From contig NZ_JAIGNR010000002.1 in assembly GCF_019711595.1 (NCBI RefSeq), positions 62,001 to 126,000 on the forward strand: DNA of 64,000 bases. Direction: 5' to 3'. This DNA is from Qipengyuania sphaerica. GTDB lineage: Bacteria > Pseudomonadota > Alphaproteobacteria > Sphingomonadales > Sphingomonadaceae. Every line of letters starts with the position of its first letter. The stretch's first letter is position 1. The notes under the pieces were generated by a model, which was not told the origin of the DNA, did no database searches, and was given only the letters and a program-made list of their open reading frames with translations. Shown one piece after another: positions 18,831-28,100 of this stretch. Position numbers and translations under genes: made by a program.

Positions 18831-20459
18831 TCAAGAGCGCGAAAGTGCTTCGGCGATCAGCTTGCGTGAATTTTCGATGCCGTAGAGCGCAATAAAGCTG
18901 CCCATGCGCGGCCCCTGATCGCTGCCGAGCAGCGTCTGGTAGAGCGCCTTGAACCAGTCGCGCAGCGATTCGAAACCGTATTCCTCGCGCTTGCCGATCT
19001 CGTAGACTTCGGTCTGCAGGTCTTCCGCGCTGGTGTCGGCCGCTGCCTCTGCAAGAAAGGCATCGAGCGCCTTGAGCGCCTCGGCCTCGTTCGCGGCAGG
19101 CGCGCGCTTGGACAGCGTCGGCACGATGTAGTCGCGGGTATAGGCGACGGCCGTTTCGATCAGCACTTCTAGCTCCGGTCCGATCTTGTCCGCCCCGATA
19201 TAGCTGGCGAGATAGTCCCGCAGGCTCTCCTCGCTCGCCTCCGCACCGAGCACGCTGGCAAGGTTCAACAGCAGGCCATAGGTCACCGGCAGGCTGTCGC
19301 CCGCACCCGGTGCCTCGCTGCCCTCGAACCCGCCATTCGCGCGCGCGAGGTGCCACACGGGATTGCCCAACTGCTTGTCGAGCTCCTGCTCGGCCAGCCG
19401 TTCGCGGAACTGCCAGTAATCGTCCACCGCACGCGGGATCACGCCGACATGCAGCTGCTTTGCGCTCTTGGGGTTGGGGAAGATGTAGAAGCCGAGGCTC
19501 TCCTCGCTACCATATTGCAGCCATTCCTCGATCGAGAGGCCGTTGCCCTTGGACTTGGAGATTTTCTCGCCGTTCTGGTCGAGGAACATCTCGTAGATCA
19601 GGCCTTCAGGCTTGCGGCCGCCCAGTGCCTGGACGATCTTGCCCGACTGCACGCCGCTGTCGGTCAGGTCCTTGCCGTACATCTCGTAATCGACGCCCAG
19701 CGCATACCAGCGCATCGCCCAGTCGACCTTCCACTGCAGCTTCGACATGCCGCCCAGCGCCGACTGTTCGACCACGCTACCGTCCTCGTCGGTGAAGCGG
19801 ATCGTGCCGGCTTCGGCATCGACCACCTCGACCGGGACCTGCAGCACGCGGCCAGTATTAGGGCTGATCGGCAGGACGGGCGAATAGGTCTTGCGGCGTT
19901 CCTCACGCAGCGTGGGCAGCATGATGTCGAGGATCGCCTCGTTCTTCCGCAGCACCTGGCGCAGGGCATCGTCGAACTTGCCCGAATTGTACATGTCGCT
20001 CGCCGCGATGAACTCGTACTGGAAGCCGAAGCGGTCGAGGAAGGCGCGCAGCATGGCGTTGTTGTGCGCGGCAAAGCTCTCGTGCCCCTTTTCGAAAGGA
20101 TCGGGAACGCGGCTCAGCGGCAGGTGCAGGTTGGCCTGCAGCAGTTCCTGGTTCGGTACGTTGTCGGGCACCTTGCGCAGCCCGTCCATGTCGTCGGAAA
20201 AGGCGACGAGGCGCGTCTTTCCGTCCTCCGGCTTCGCGCCGATCATAGCCTCGAAGGCGCGGCGCACGAGCGTGGTGCGCAGCACCTCCTGGAAGGTGCC
20301 GATATGTGGCAGGCCGCTGGGGCCATAGCCCGTCTCGAACAGGACCGGCGAGCCATCGGGCTTTGCGCCATCGGGATAGCGTTTGAGCAGCCGCTGCGCC
20401 TCCTGGAAGGGCCAGGCCTTGGACACGCGTGCGGCTTCGATCAGGTCGGTCATGCTCAT
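18831..20459 (-). CDS. lysK: Class I lysyl-tRNA synthetase
   Basis: It charges tRNA-Lys. This is the archaeal-type class I form, which replaces the usual class II LysS in many alphaproteobacteria and spirochaetes. The 542-residue product has HIGH-like PHIGTFQEV near the N-terminus and the KMSKS-like loop KISKSKGN, with GYGPSGLPHIG forming the ATP site. The C-terminal helical part ends RKLIAEALSRS. Two in-frame ATGs lie at 20459 and 20453; AGAGGG supports the first. It is the only aminoacyl-tRNA synthetase in the window and has no operon partner. Confidence 0.96.
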   Translation of the reverse strand: MSMTDLIEAARVSKAWPFQEAQRLLKRYPDGAKPDGSPVLFETGYGPSGLPHIGTFQEVLRTTLVRRAFEAMIGAKPEDGKTRLVAFSDDMDGLRKVPDNVPNQELLQANLHLPLSRVPDPFEKGHESFAAHNNAMLRAFLDRFGFQYEFIAASDMYNSGKFDDALRQVLRKNEAILDIMLPTLREERRKTYSPVLPISPNTGRVLQVPVEVVDAEAGTIRFTDEDGSVVEQSALGGMSKLQWKVDWAMRWYALGVDYEMYGKDLTDSGVQSGKIVQALGGRKPEGLIYEMFLDQNGEKISKSKGNGLSIEEWLQYGSEESLGFYIFPNPKSAKQLHVGVIPRAVDDYWQFRERLAEQELDKQLGNPVWHLARANGGFEGSEAPGAGDSLPVTYGLLLNLASVLGAEASEESLRDYLASYIGADKIGPELEVLIETAVAYTRDYIVPTLSKRAPAANEAEALKALDAFLAEAAADTSAEDLQTEVYEIGKREEYGFESLRDWFKALYQTLLGSDQGPRMGSFIALYGIENSRKLIAEALSRS

Positions 20460-20726
20460 GCGAACCCTCTTGCTGGTCCGCCGCCGTGTTGCAAGTGCGA
20501 AGTGTTGGAGCGCGCGCCCGATAGCCCGACAGGATGGAACGGAAGGAACACGGTTCGGGCAGAAAAACCGTCGCGACCAGCAAGGCCGCCGCGTGTTGTG
20601 CCGGGCCAGCAAGCGAAGTCGCGGATCATGGCCCGTGTGGTATCGCGATGCTCAGGTGTTGGACAGCGACAGGCGCAAGAAACCTTCCAGAGCTACCGGA
20701 TGTGCGGCTGTTCCCGGCTCAAGCCA
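20460..20726. other. Gap upstream of lysK, next to the decayed locus
   Basis: 267 bases with no supported gene. It contains the lysK promoter region. I see no tRNA fold, no repeat and no homology that I recognise. Confidence 0.4.
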
Positions 20727-20930
20727 TCAGAATGACTTGCTGAAGCCGATCTCCGCTCGCTTGCGCGAATAGTCGTAGAATTCGACCGAGCTGCGGTTAC
20801 GTTCGATCACGACGCGTGCCAGCGGCGAGACCCCCATGAAACTGACCTGCCTGAAAACGATGCCCAAATTGGCTCTTGTCGTGCGGTCATGGCGTGCGCG
20901 CGGCAGGAGGGAGAGCCGTTCGTCGGCCTT
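20727..20930 (-). pseudogene. C-terminal remnant of a Slam-like outer membrane protein
   Basis: In a minus-strand frame ending at 20727, about 65 codons read as a typical C-terminus of surface lipoprotein assembly modifier (Slam/DUF560) barrels: DERLSLLPRARHD, then VFRQVSFMGVSPLARVVIER, RNRSSVEFYDYSRKRAEIG and FSKSF. There is no upstream start and no N-terminal TPR or barrel part. It overlaps the last codons of the truncated TonB receptor in another frame, so a deletion seems to have fused the two genes. Slam proteins export surface lipoproteins, often haem or metal binders partnered with a TonB-dependent receptor, which fits the neighbour. The family call is from memory of the motif pattern. 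Confidence 0.6.
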
Positions 20931-21978
20931 CAGCTCGCGAGAATGAGGGCGAGACCTTCCAGTTCACCACGGCCTCGGCAGATGTATCCCTGGCTTCGAC
21001 GCGCGTCTGGCCGAAGCCCTTCAGGGCCAATCGGCGGATCAGCGCATCGCCATGGCTGACCGTCAGCGATGCGGAGAAGCTGTCGTCGGACGCGTAGCGA
21101 ACCCGGGCGGTTACCGCATCGCTTCGAACCTTGTTCACACCCACGGTCCGTTCGTACACATCGGTCCGCCTTTCTTCGAACGGACGGCGTACTGCCTCGA
21201 ACTGGGGGGCCTGCGAGCGGGTGTGCGAATAACTCCCCGCGATCTCGAGACCAGTCATGGCTGCAGGCCTGTAGAGAAGCTTGAGCCTAGCCGCTTCGTA
21301 ATCGTCACGATCGATATCCGCATCCGCTATAAAATCCGCCATATCGCTGGAAACCGTGCTGCTGCGGATGTCGCCGGAAAAGCGGAACGCCAGCTGGTCG
21401 CCGACGATGGGGCCGGAAAGGGCGGCGGAAAACTGGCCGGTATCGGCATCTCCCAAGACCAGGCGCGACCTGCCATGCCAGCCGAACGTGGGATCCTCGG
21501 TTTCAATAAAGATCGCGCCGGCGATGGAATTGCGGCCCTGGGTGGTCGTCTGGGGGCTGCGATAGACCTCGATCCTCTCGATGTCCCACATGGGAGTAAC
21601 CGACGAAACATATTCGTAGTAGTTTGCCGGGCGTCCGTCGATCTGCAGGGTGGCGCGCGGACGTGTCCCGCCCAGAAATGCAAACAGGTTCCGCAACACT
21701 CCCGTCGAATCCATTCCGCGGATGGCCGGCGCCTCTTCCCCGGACCCGAATTGCACGTTGGGTACCATCATGAGCACGTCGTCGAGCCGGTCCATGGCAG
21801 CCGTATCGATCGCCTCCGCCTCAAGGACATGGACGCTCGAAGCGGTTTCCATGGTGGTTCGGCGAATGCGCTCGCCGGTCACGATGATTTCGCCCGCGTC
21901 AGCCTTGTCCGGAACACCGGCAGGTTCTTCGCCATCACTGGCGGCCAGGGCAGTGGCAAAGAGCAAAGCGGAAATCAT
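20887..21978 (-). pseudogene. Truncated TonB-dependent receptor
   Basis: The 363-codon frame has a short signal sequence (MISALLFATALAAS), a TonB-box-like segment EIIVTGERI, a full plug domain (VHVLEAEAIDTAAMDRLDDVL, AIRGMDSTG, IERIEVYRSPQTT-QGRNSIAGAI) and the first barrel strands. Homologous text stops at VNWKVSPSFS. The last 17 residues (RAEGRRTALPPAARTP) look out of frame. Complete receptors are 650-900 residues, so about half the barrel is missing. Without a closed barrel it cannot be a working transporter. The tail of a Slam-like gene follows directly. The intact ancestor probably took up haem or metal together with a surface lipoprotein. Confidence 0.8.
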
Positions 21979-22145
21979 CGTTCGTAATTTCGCCCAGGTT
22001 GTTGTTCGTGCATTATCCTAGCTTAATTCCGGACCAGCAAGCCGGTCCATGGATGCAGGCTGATGTTTTCCGGATGATTGCGCTCGGTGGGGTTTCATGA
22101 CGAGGCGCTTGCCCCGCGTTCCGTTTGTGTTCTAACGCCGCAAGC

Positions 22146-24905
22146 GTGAGCCAGCCTCTCCCCCTCCCTTCCCTCCACGCCAGCCACGCGGGCACCTGGC
22201 TGCGCGATGCGAATGGCGCGACGCGCGGGTGTTCGAAGGGCGAGGCGGTAATGGCGGCGGCGGACACCCCGCTCCTGCTTATGAACGCGCCGCTGGTGGC
22301 GAGCAGGCTGGGCTATCCGGACCTGTCGGGTCTCGACTTGCTCGAGCTCTTCGCCTTCATCCATCCGGCAAAATTCTGCGTGCCGACGCCCAAGGGCCTC
22401 GCCCATGCGCTGGGGCTGGAGGAACCGACAGACGATGCGGGCGTGCCGCTGCTGCTGCAACAGGCAGCGGGCGCGCTAGTAGCGACCTGCGAAAGCGATG
22501 ACTGGGCGGAGCGCGAGGGCGCGTGGTCGAGCCTTCAATCGCTCAGCCGCCTGCGATGGCCCTGGGCAAATGTCCTCGCGCCCCACGTGAAGAAGCCGGA
22601 GAAGGCGGAGAAATGGCTCTTTACCCGACTGCCCGAATGGGAGGAGACGCCCGAACGCCCGCAACCCGCGCAGGTGCTGATCGAGGAGCCGCAGATCGAG
22701 GCGCATCTCGAACGGTTGACTGGCGAAGGGGCTGAGAAGCGCGAGGGTCAGCGGCTTTATGCGCGCGGAGCGGGGCATGTTTTCGGCCCGCGCGACCGGC
22801 AGAAACGGCCGCATGTGCTGCTCGCGCAGGCGGGGACAGGCATCGGCAAGACGCTCGGCTATCTCGCGCCCGCTTCGCTGTGGGCGGCGCAATCGGGCGG
22901 GACGGTCTGGGTTTCGACCTATACCAAGAACCTCCAGCGCCAGCTCCGCCGCGAGAGCGCGCGGGCGTGGCCTGCCACGCGGCCCGACGGATCGCCGCCG
23001 GTGGTGGTGCGCAAGGGACGCGAGAATTACCTCTGCCTGCTCAATCTTGAGGACGCCCTGCAGGGCGGGTTCGCCGGCCGACCCGCGATCCTCGCCCATC
23101 TGGTGGCGCGCTGGGCAGCCTATTCGCAGGACGGCGACATGATCGGCGGCGATTTGCCCGGCTGGCTCGGCACGCTGTTCCGCAAGCGCGGGATCGCGGC
23201 GCTGACCGACCAGCGCGGGGAATGCGTCTATGCCGGATGCCCGCATTACCGGAAGTGCTTTATCGAGCGTAGCGCGAGGAACGCGGCGCAGGCCGACCTC
23301 GTCATCGCCAACCACGCGCTGGTCATGGTCAACGCCGCGCGCGGACGCGACCTTGCTAGCCGCCCGACGCGCATCGTGTTCGACGAGGGCCATCACGTCT
23401 TCGACGCTGCCGACAGCACCTTCTCCGCCGCGCTCACCGGGCAGGAGGCCATCGAACTCAGGCGCTGGATCATCGGACCGGAACGCAATTCGCGCGGGCG
23501 GCGGCGGGGGCTGGCTGCGCGACTTGCCGATGTCGCGAGCTATGACGAGGCGGGCGGCGATGCGGTGGAAGCCGCTATCGGGGCAGCCGAAGCCTTGCCC
23601 TCAGATGGCTGGCTGGGTCGGCTGGCCGAAGCCGCACCTTCGGGGCCGCTGGAGGAACTGCTGGGGCAGGTCCGAGCCGTTACCTATGCGCGCGACGAGA
23701 GCGGGCAGGAGGCAGGTTACGGCATCGAAACCGAGACCTCGCAACTGCCGGGTGAATTGGTCGAGGCTGCGGGGACTGCGGCCCAAGCCCTCGCGCAAAT
23801 CCGCCAGCCGCTCCTTAAACTGGCCGGTCGGCTCGAAGCCGTGCTCGAAGACGCGCCCGACTGGCTCGACGGACAGGGCCGCGCCCGTATCGAAGGCGCG
23901 CGCCACTCGCTGGCTTGGCGGATCGACCTCATCGCTGCATGGGAGGCTCTGCTCTCGCGGCTCGGCGGACCGGCCGATCCGGAATTCGTCGACTGGCTCG
24001 CGGTCGATCGCAACGATGCACGCGAATTCGATGTCGGGCTATATCGCCACTGGCTCGACCCGATGAAGCCCTTTGCGAAGGTCGTGCTCGAACCGGCGCA
24101 TGGGGTGATGCTCACCAGCGCCACGCTGACCGACCGCGACGAAAGCGGCGCGGACTGGGAGCACGCCATCGCCAAGAGCGGAACGCCGCATCTCGACCTG
24201 CTTCCCAAGACCGCGCAGGCCGATAGCCCATTCGATTACGCGGGCCGCGCAGAGGTACTGATCGTCACCGACATCAAGCGCGGCGACATTCCCGCGCTCG
24301 CCGGAGCCTATGCGCGCCTGATCGAGGCTTCCGACGGAGGCGTCCTCGGCCTGTTCACCGCCATCCGCCGGATGCGCGCGGTCTATGGCCGGATCGCCGA
24401 CCGCCTCGCCCGCGCGGGCCTGCCGCTCTACGCGCAGCATGTCGACCCGATCGATACCGGCACGCTGACCGACATCTTCCGCGACGATGCCCGCGCCAGC
24501 CTGCTCGGCACTGATGCGCTGCGCGACGGCGTGGACGTGCCGGGCCGCTCGCTAAGGTGCGTGGTGATGGAAAGCGTGCCCTGGCCCCGGCCTACCATCC
24601 TCCACCGCGCCCGCCGCGCCGCTGCTGCCGAAGAGGCCGGCGGCGCCCAGCGCTACGACGACCGTATCATCCGCGCGCGTCTCGCACAGGCCTTCGGGCG
24701 GCTGATCCGCAGCAAGGACGATGCGGGCCATTTCGTGGTTCTCTCGCCCGCCTTCCCCAGCCGGCTCCTCTCCGCATTTCCCGAAGGAACGCCCGTCCAC
24801 CGCGTAACGCTAGACGAAGCGCTGAAACGGGTCGAGCGGGGGATTGGCGCAGGCGAAGCCGAGACTGGCGCAGCGCGCGAGGAAGCGGCAGACAGCGACA
24901 TATGA
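22146..24905 (+). CDS. DinG/Rad3-like ATP-dependent DNA helicase
   Basis: A 919-residue superfamily 2 XPD-type helicase. The N-terminal 190 residues are an extra domain of unknown role (LLELFAFIHPAKFCVPTPKG). Walker A reads AQAGTGIGKTLGYLAPA. Four cysteines that could hold a 4Fe-4S cluster lie in YLCLLN and ECVYAGCPHYRKC, then the DEAH box VFDEGHHVFD. C-terminal motifs V and VI are DALRDGVDVPG and QAFGRLIRSKDD. The likely start is GTG at 22146, which keeps the conserved LPSLHASHAGTWL segment. Its stop overlaps the next start (ATGA). Family members unwind DNA damage and replication intermediates. Confidence 0.88.
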   Translation: MSQPLPLPSLHASHAGTWLRDANGATRGCSKGEAVMAAADTPLLLMNAPLVASRLGYPDLSGLDLLELFAFIHPAKFCVPTPKGLAHALGLEEPTDDAGVPLLLQQAAGALVATCESDDWAEREGAWSSLQSLSRLRWPWANVLAPHVKKPEKAEKWLFTRLPEWEETPERPQPAQVLIEEPQIEAHLERLTGEGAEKREGQRLYARGAGHVFGPRDRQKRPHVLLAQAGTGIGKTLGYLAPASLWAAQSGGTVWVSTYTKNLQRQLRRESARAWPATRPDGSPPVVVRKGRENYLCLLNLEDALQGGFAGRPAILAHLVARWAAYSQDGDMIGGDLPGWLGTLFRKRGIAALTDQRGECVYAGCPHYRKCFIERSARNAAQADLVIANHALVMVNAARGRDLASRPTRIVFDEGHHVFDAADSTFSAALTGQEAIELRRWIIGPERNSRGRRRGLAARLADVASYDEAGGDAVEAAIGAAEALPSDGWLGRLAEAAPSGPLEELLGQVRAVTYARDESGQEAGYGIETETSQLPGELVEAAGTAAQALAQIRQPLLKLAGRLEAVLEDAPDWLDGQGRARIEGARHSLAWRIDLIAAWEALLSRLGGPADPEFVDWLAVDRNDAREFDVGLYRHWLDPMKPFAKVVLEPAHGVMLTSATLTDRDESGADWEHAIAKSGTPHLDLLPKTAQADSPFDYAGRAEVLIVTDIKRGDIPALAGAYARLIEASDGGVLGLFTAIRRMRAVYGRIADRLARAGLPLYAQHVDPIDTGTLTDIFRDDARASLLGTDALRDGVDVPGRSLRCVVMESVPWPRPTILHRARRAAAAEEAGGAQRYDDRIIRARLAQAFGRLIRSKDDAGHFVVLSPAFPSRLLSAFPEGTPVHRVTLDEALKRVERGIGAGEAETGAAREEAADSDI

Positions 24906-25936
24906 TCGAGGACGTCAACATGACCGCGCGCGGGTTTGCGCTTGGCGCGTCGATGCTCCTGTTGCTGATACTGGTCAGCGGCAAGGTCCGTTTCGACATC
25001 AAGGTTGCCGTGGCCGGTCTGTTGCTGGGTAGCAGCGCATACCTGCTCAATTCCTCGCCGCTCATAGAACGCAGCATGGCGGTCCAACCCTGGGTAGACC
25101 TCGTGTCGCTGCTCACCCCATTCTGGACTTGGATATTTGCGCGACGCCTTTTCGAAAGCGAGCCCCCGGCACGCTGGGCGTGGGTCTATATCGCGATCTA
25201 CGTCGGCAGCTGGTTCCTGTCGAATTTTGTTCCGTCCACGGGACTTACCGGTTTCTACATCATCCACGTTACCTCGCTAGCGCTGATCGCCGACCTTGCA
25301 CGTGTCGCGTTGCGAGGTCGGGACGACGATCTGATAGAGAAGCGCCGGATGATCCGGCTCTGGCTGCCGCTTCTCGTCGGTGCGCAAGCTGGCGGCATCT
25401 TGCTGATCGAACTCTACATCGGTTCCGGGAGGGTCGACCCGCTTGTCCAGCTGGTGAACGCCGTGCTGATTCTCGCGCTGACCTTGTTCGCGGGCCTGGT
25501 CCTGCTCGAGACCGACCGCCAGCTGCTGGTCGAAAGCGTCCGAGCACAGCCAATGCGCGGCGAAGAGGGACCGATCCTCTCGCCAAGCGAGAAGGTCCTC
25601 AAGGGCAAGCTCGAACAGGCGATGGCCGACGGCTATTATCGCACCCCCGGCCTCGGCATCACGGGCCTTGCCGAGCATCTCGAGACGCCGGAGCATCGCC
25701 TGCGTGCGCTGGTCAACCAGCGTCTCGGCTATCGCAATTTCTCGGCTTTCCTCAACCGGCACCGCATCGCCGAAGCGCGCGAGGCGCTGGCCGATCCGGC
25801 GAAGGTAGACCTTCCCGTCCTCACGATCGCGATGGATCTGGGCTATAATTCGCTGCCGACCTTCAACCGGGCATTTCGCGCGGAAACCGGCACGAACCCT
25901 ACGGATTTTCGCCGGACGGCCATCGGTCAGAACTGA
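24902..25936 (+). CDS. AraC-family regulator with N-terminal membrane domain
   Basis: A 344-residue protein with about seven hydrophobic helices in residues 8-215, followed by an AraC/XylS DNA-binding domain. The DNA-binding part has LEQAMADGYYRTPGLGITGLAEHL, then NFSAFLNRHRIAEAREAL and the second HTH LTIAMDLGYNSLPTFNRAF, ending in the signature TGTNPTDFRR. Such proteins sense a membrane or periplasmic cue and act on DNA while anchored. The start overlaps the helicase stop by four bases (ATGA), so it is translationally coupled to it. A terminator follows. Signal and targets are unknown. Confidence 0.87.
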   Translation: MIEDVNMTARGFALGASMLLLLILVSGKVRFDIKVAVAGLLLGSSAYLLNSSPLIERSMAVQPWVDLVSLLTPFWTWIFARRLFESEPPARWAWVYIAIYVGSWFLSNFVPSTGLTGFYIIHVTSLALIADLARVALRGRDDDLIEKRRMIRLWLPLLVGAQAGGILLIELYIGSGRVDPLVQLVNAVLILALTLFAGLVLLETDRQLLVESVRAQPMRGEEGPILSPSEKVLKGKLEQAMADGYYRTPGLGITGLAEHLETPEHRLRALVNQRLGYRNFSAFLNRHRIAEAREALADPAKVDLPVLTIAMDLGYNSLPTFNRAFRAETGTNPTDFRRTAIGQN

Positions 25937-25941
25937 AAAAC

Positions 25942-25974
25942 GCCGGTCGTTTTCGAATTCGACCGGCATTTTTC
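25942..25974 (+). terminator. Rho-independent terminator after the AraC gene
   Basis: GCCGGTCG (25942-25949) pairs with CGACCGGC (25960-25967) across a 10-base loop and runs into ATTTTTC. It ends the helicase-AraC transcript. Confidence 0.85.
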
Positions 25975-26046
25975 GCTCTTGCGGAGAGTGTGGGCGAGGC
26001 GCATGCCATTAGTGCCCTGCAACTCCGGGAAAGAGGACCCCGAACA

Positions 26047-26880
26047 ATGACGCAGGAAACGCTGGCATCGCTCTTCACGGTCATATCGGACCATATATTG
26101 AATGTGATGTATTTCGATTTTTCGCGCTACGCCATTGCGGCGGGCACGATGTTCGGCGTGCTGGTGATATTCCGCGCCTGGGCGGAAAATCGCCGTATAC
26201 AGGAGAGGCGCGCCAAGCGGACGGACTATGCCCGGGAAATCCTTTCATCGTTCCGGACGGTCTTCTTCTTCGGCATCACGACGCTCGCCACCCTCGGCCT
26301 GCGCGAGGCCGGCATCATCCGCTTCGAACTGAACGAGTTTCCCCTCTGGCTCGCCATCTTCCAGGCGGCGATCATGATCCTCGTGCACGATGCCTATTTC
26401 TACTGGTCGCACCGGGCGATGCATTCCAAGCGGCTGTTCCGCGCGACCCACCTGCATCATCACAAGTCGCGCGTGCCGACGCCCTTTACCGCCTATAGTT
26501 TCTCCATCTGGGAGGCGATTATCGAGGCCGCCTACGTCCCGCTGTTCCTGCTTGCGACCAGCCTCATGGGCATTGCCTACACCGGCCTTGCGATCCTGTT
26601 CTTCATCTGGATCCAGATCAGCCGCAACGTGATGCAGCACGCAGGGGTGGAAATCCATCCGGCAGGCTGGGTCGACAGCAAGTGGACCGACTGGATCAGC
26701 ACGACCACGCATCACGACCTCCACCATTCGGGCGGCAACCACAATTTCGGCTTCTATTTCACCTGGTGGGACCGCTGGATGGGCACCGAACATCCGCAGT
26801 ATAAGGAGCGGTTCCGCGCGGTCGCGAAGCCGGTGATAATTAGGCGCGGTGGCCTGCAGGGCGATACGAGCGCCGCCTGA
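26047..26880 (+). CDS. Sterol desaturase/fatty acid hydroxylase family protein
   Basis: A 277-residue membrane di-iron oxygenase with four or five helices. All histidine clusters are present: HDAYFYWSHRAMH, HLHHHKSRVPTPF, and HHDLHHSGGNHNFGFYF followed by WWDRWMGTEHP. These ligate two irons that activate oxygen for hydroxylation or desaturation of a lipid. Bacterial relatives act on hopanoids, carotenoids, ornithine lipids or fatty acids, and the substrate cannot be told here. ATG at 26047. It stands alone between terminators and the sixA-like gene. Confidence 0.88.
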   Translation: MTQETLASLFTVISDHILNVMYFDFSRYAIAAGTMFGVLVIFRAWAENRRIQERRAKRTDYAREILSSFRTVFFFGITTLATLGLREAGIIRFELNEFPLWLAIFQAAIMILVHDAYFYWSHRAMHSKRLFRATHLHHHKSRVPTPFTAYSFSIWEAIIEAAYVPLFLLATSLMGIAYTGLAILFFIWIQISRNVMQHAGVEIHPAGWVDSKWTDWISTTTHHDLHHSGGNHNFGFYFTWWDRWMGTEHPQYKERFRAVAKPVIIRRGGLQGDTSAA

Positions 26881-26984
26881 CACGGTCGTGTCACCGAAAT
26901 TCGGCATCGTGGCGCCCGGTGGAGTTGTCTCGGCACGAAGCTGCTCTATAGCGGAGAGGCAATTTTTCGGGAGACACCTGCCTC

Positions 26985-27512
26985 GTGAAGATCCTCGGCC
27001 TCTTGCGCCACGCCAAGTCCGACTGGGGGCAGAGCGACAAGCGCGATTTCGACCGGGGCCTCAACACGCGCGGCTGCAAGGGTGCGGCGCTGATCGGGCA
27101 GCATATCCGCGATCACGGTGTGAAGTGGGACAAGATCGTCGCCAGCCCGGCACAGCGGGTTAAGACCACGCTCGAGGAAGCGGCGATCGGTCCCGAGCCC
27201 GAATGGGACGAACAGCTTTACCTCGCCAGCACGGAGACGATCTGCGACGTGATCCGCGAAGACGGCGGCGATGCCGATGCCATGCTGCTGGCAGGCCACA
27301 ATCCCGGGTTCGGCGACATGGTCTTCGAACTGGTCGCCCCGCGTAACGAGAACGGTCTTTTCGACGAGGCCAAGGTCAAGTTCCCGACCGCCGCCTTCGC
27401 GGTGTTCGAACTCGAGATCGATGACTGGGCCGACCTCAAGGAAGGCTGCGGCAAGCTGGTCCATTTCGCGCGCCCGCGCGATCTCGACCCGGAACTCGGT
27501 CCGGAACATTAA
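26985..27512 (+). CDS. SixA-like phosphohistidine phosphatase
   Basis: A 175-residue histidine phosphatase. The catalytic RHA(K) motif is LLRHAKSDW near the N-terminus, and the second catalytic histidine is in LLAGHNPGF. The SixA group dephosphorylates histidine on phosphotransfer proteins such as ArcB or PTS proteins. Start is GTG at 26985 with GGGAGA 8 bases upstream. It is not coupled to either neighbour. The protein target in this organism is unknown; general phosphohistidine or small-molecule activity is also possible. Confidence 0.87.
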   Translation: MKILGLLRHAKSDWGQSDKRDFDRGLNTRGCKGAALIGQHIRDHGVKWDKIVASPAQRVKTTLEEAAIGPEPEWDEQLYLASTETICDVIREDGGDADAMLLAGHNPGFGDMVFELVAPRNENGLFDEAKVKFPTAAFAVFELEIDDWADLKEGCGKLVHFARPRDLDPELGPEH

Positions 27513-27563
27513 TCGTTGCGCCGCGCTGGTTACGCACAAACCCCTTCCCAAAACAGATTTAAA

Positions 27564-27584
27564 TGCTAATGCGAATGCTTAGCA
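27564..27584. promoter_or_regulatory. 21-bp dyad just upstream of the HhH lipoprotein gene
   Basis: TGCTAA (27564-27569) and TTAGCA (27579-27584) are a perfect inverted repeat with a 9-base centre, TGCGAATGC. It lies in an A/T-rich patch that ends at the AAGAGG ribosome site. It could be an operator of Fur-like style or an RNA hairpin next to the ribosome site. No assignment can be made by eye. Confidence 0.5.
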
Positions 27585-27596
27585 ATAAGAGGAATT

Positions 27597-28100
27597 ATGA
27601 TGCGTAAATTTGCCTTCACCGCCCTTGCCGCCAGCGCCATCGCTCTCGCTGCCTGCTCGGGCGCGGCCGGCGAGACCGCCGATGAGACGACCACCGAAGT
27701 AACCACCGAAGCCGCGGACGAAAGCGCCGCTGCCGGTGTAATCGATGCCAGCACCGCAACCGCGGACGAGCTTGCCGCAATGGAAGGCATGACCGAAGAA
27801 CTCGCCGCCGCCATCGTCGCCGGCCAGCCTTATGAAAGCGCCAGCGCTTTCAACGCAGTGCTCATGGAAACGCTAAGCGAGGAACAGGCAGCCGCCGTAC
27901 GCGAAAAGCTGTTCGTCCCGGTCAATCTCAACACTGCTAGCGAAGCCGATATCAAGCTCATCCCCGGCATGACGCCGAAGATGGAACACGAGTTCATGGA
28001 ATACCGCCCCTATGCGGACATGGACGAATTCGACCGCGAGATCGGCAAGTATGTCGATGCCGAGGAAGTCGCGCGCTTCCGCCAGTACGTTACGCTCTAA
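27597..28100 (+). CDS. Lipoprotein with tandem helix-hairpin-helix repeats
   Basis: A 167-residue exported protein. The signal ends in the lipobox LAAC (Cys20), followed by an acidic Thr/Glu-rich linker (residues 22-47). Two ComEA-like helix-hairpin-helix units follow: IDASTATADELAAMEGMTEELA and VNLNTASEADIKLIPGMTPKM. HhH domains normally bind DNA backbone; ComEA does so during natural transformation. But this protein is acidic and lipid-anchored, so DNA binding is uncertain. Two adjacent ATGs (27597, 27600) follow AAGAGGA. A 21-bp dyad precedes it. It converges on the msrQ-like gene with a 4-base overlap. Confidence 0.8.
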   Translation: MMRKFAFTALAASAIALAACSGAAGETADETTTEVTTEAADESAAAGVIDASTATADELAAMEGMTEELAAAIVAGQPYESASAFNAVLMETLSEEQAAAVREKLFVPVNLNTASEADIKLIPGMTPKMEHEFMEYRPYADMDEFDREIGKYVDAEEVARFRQYVTL

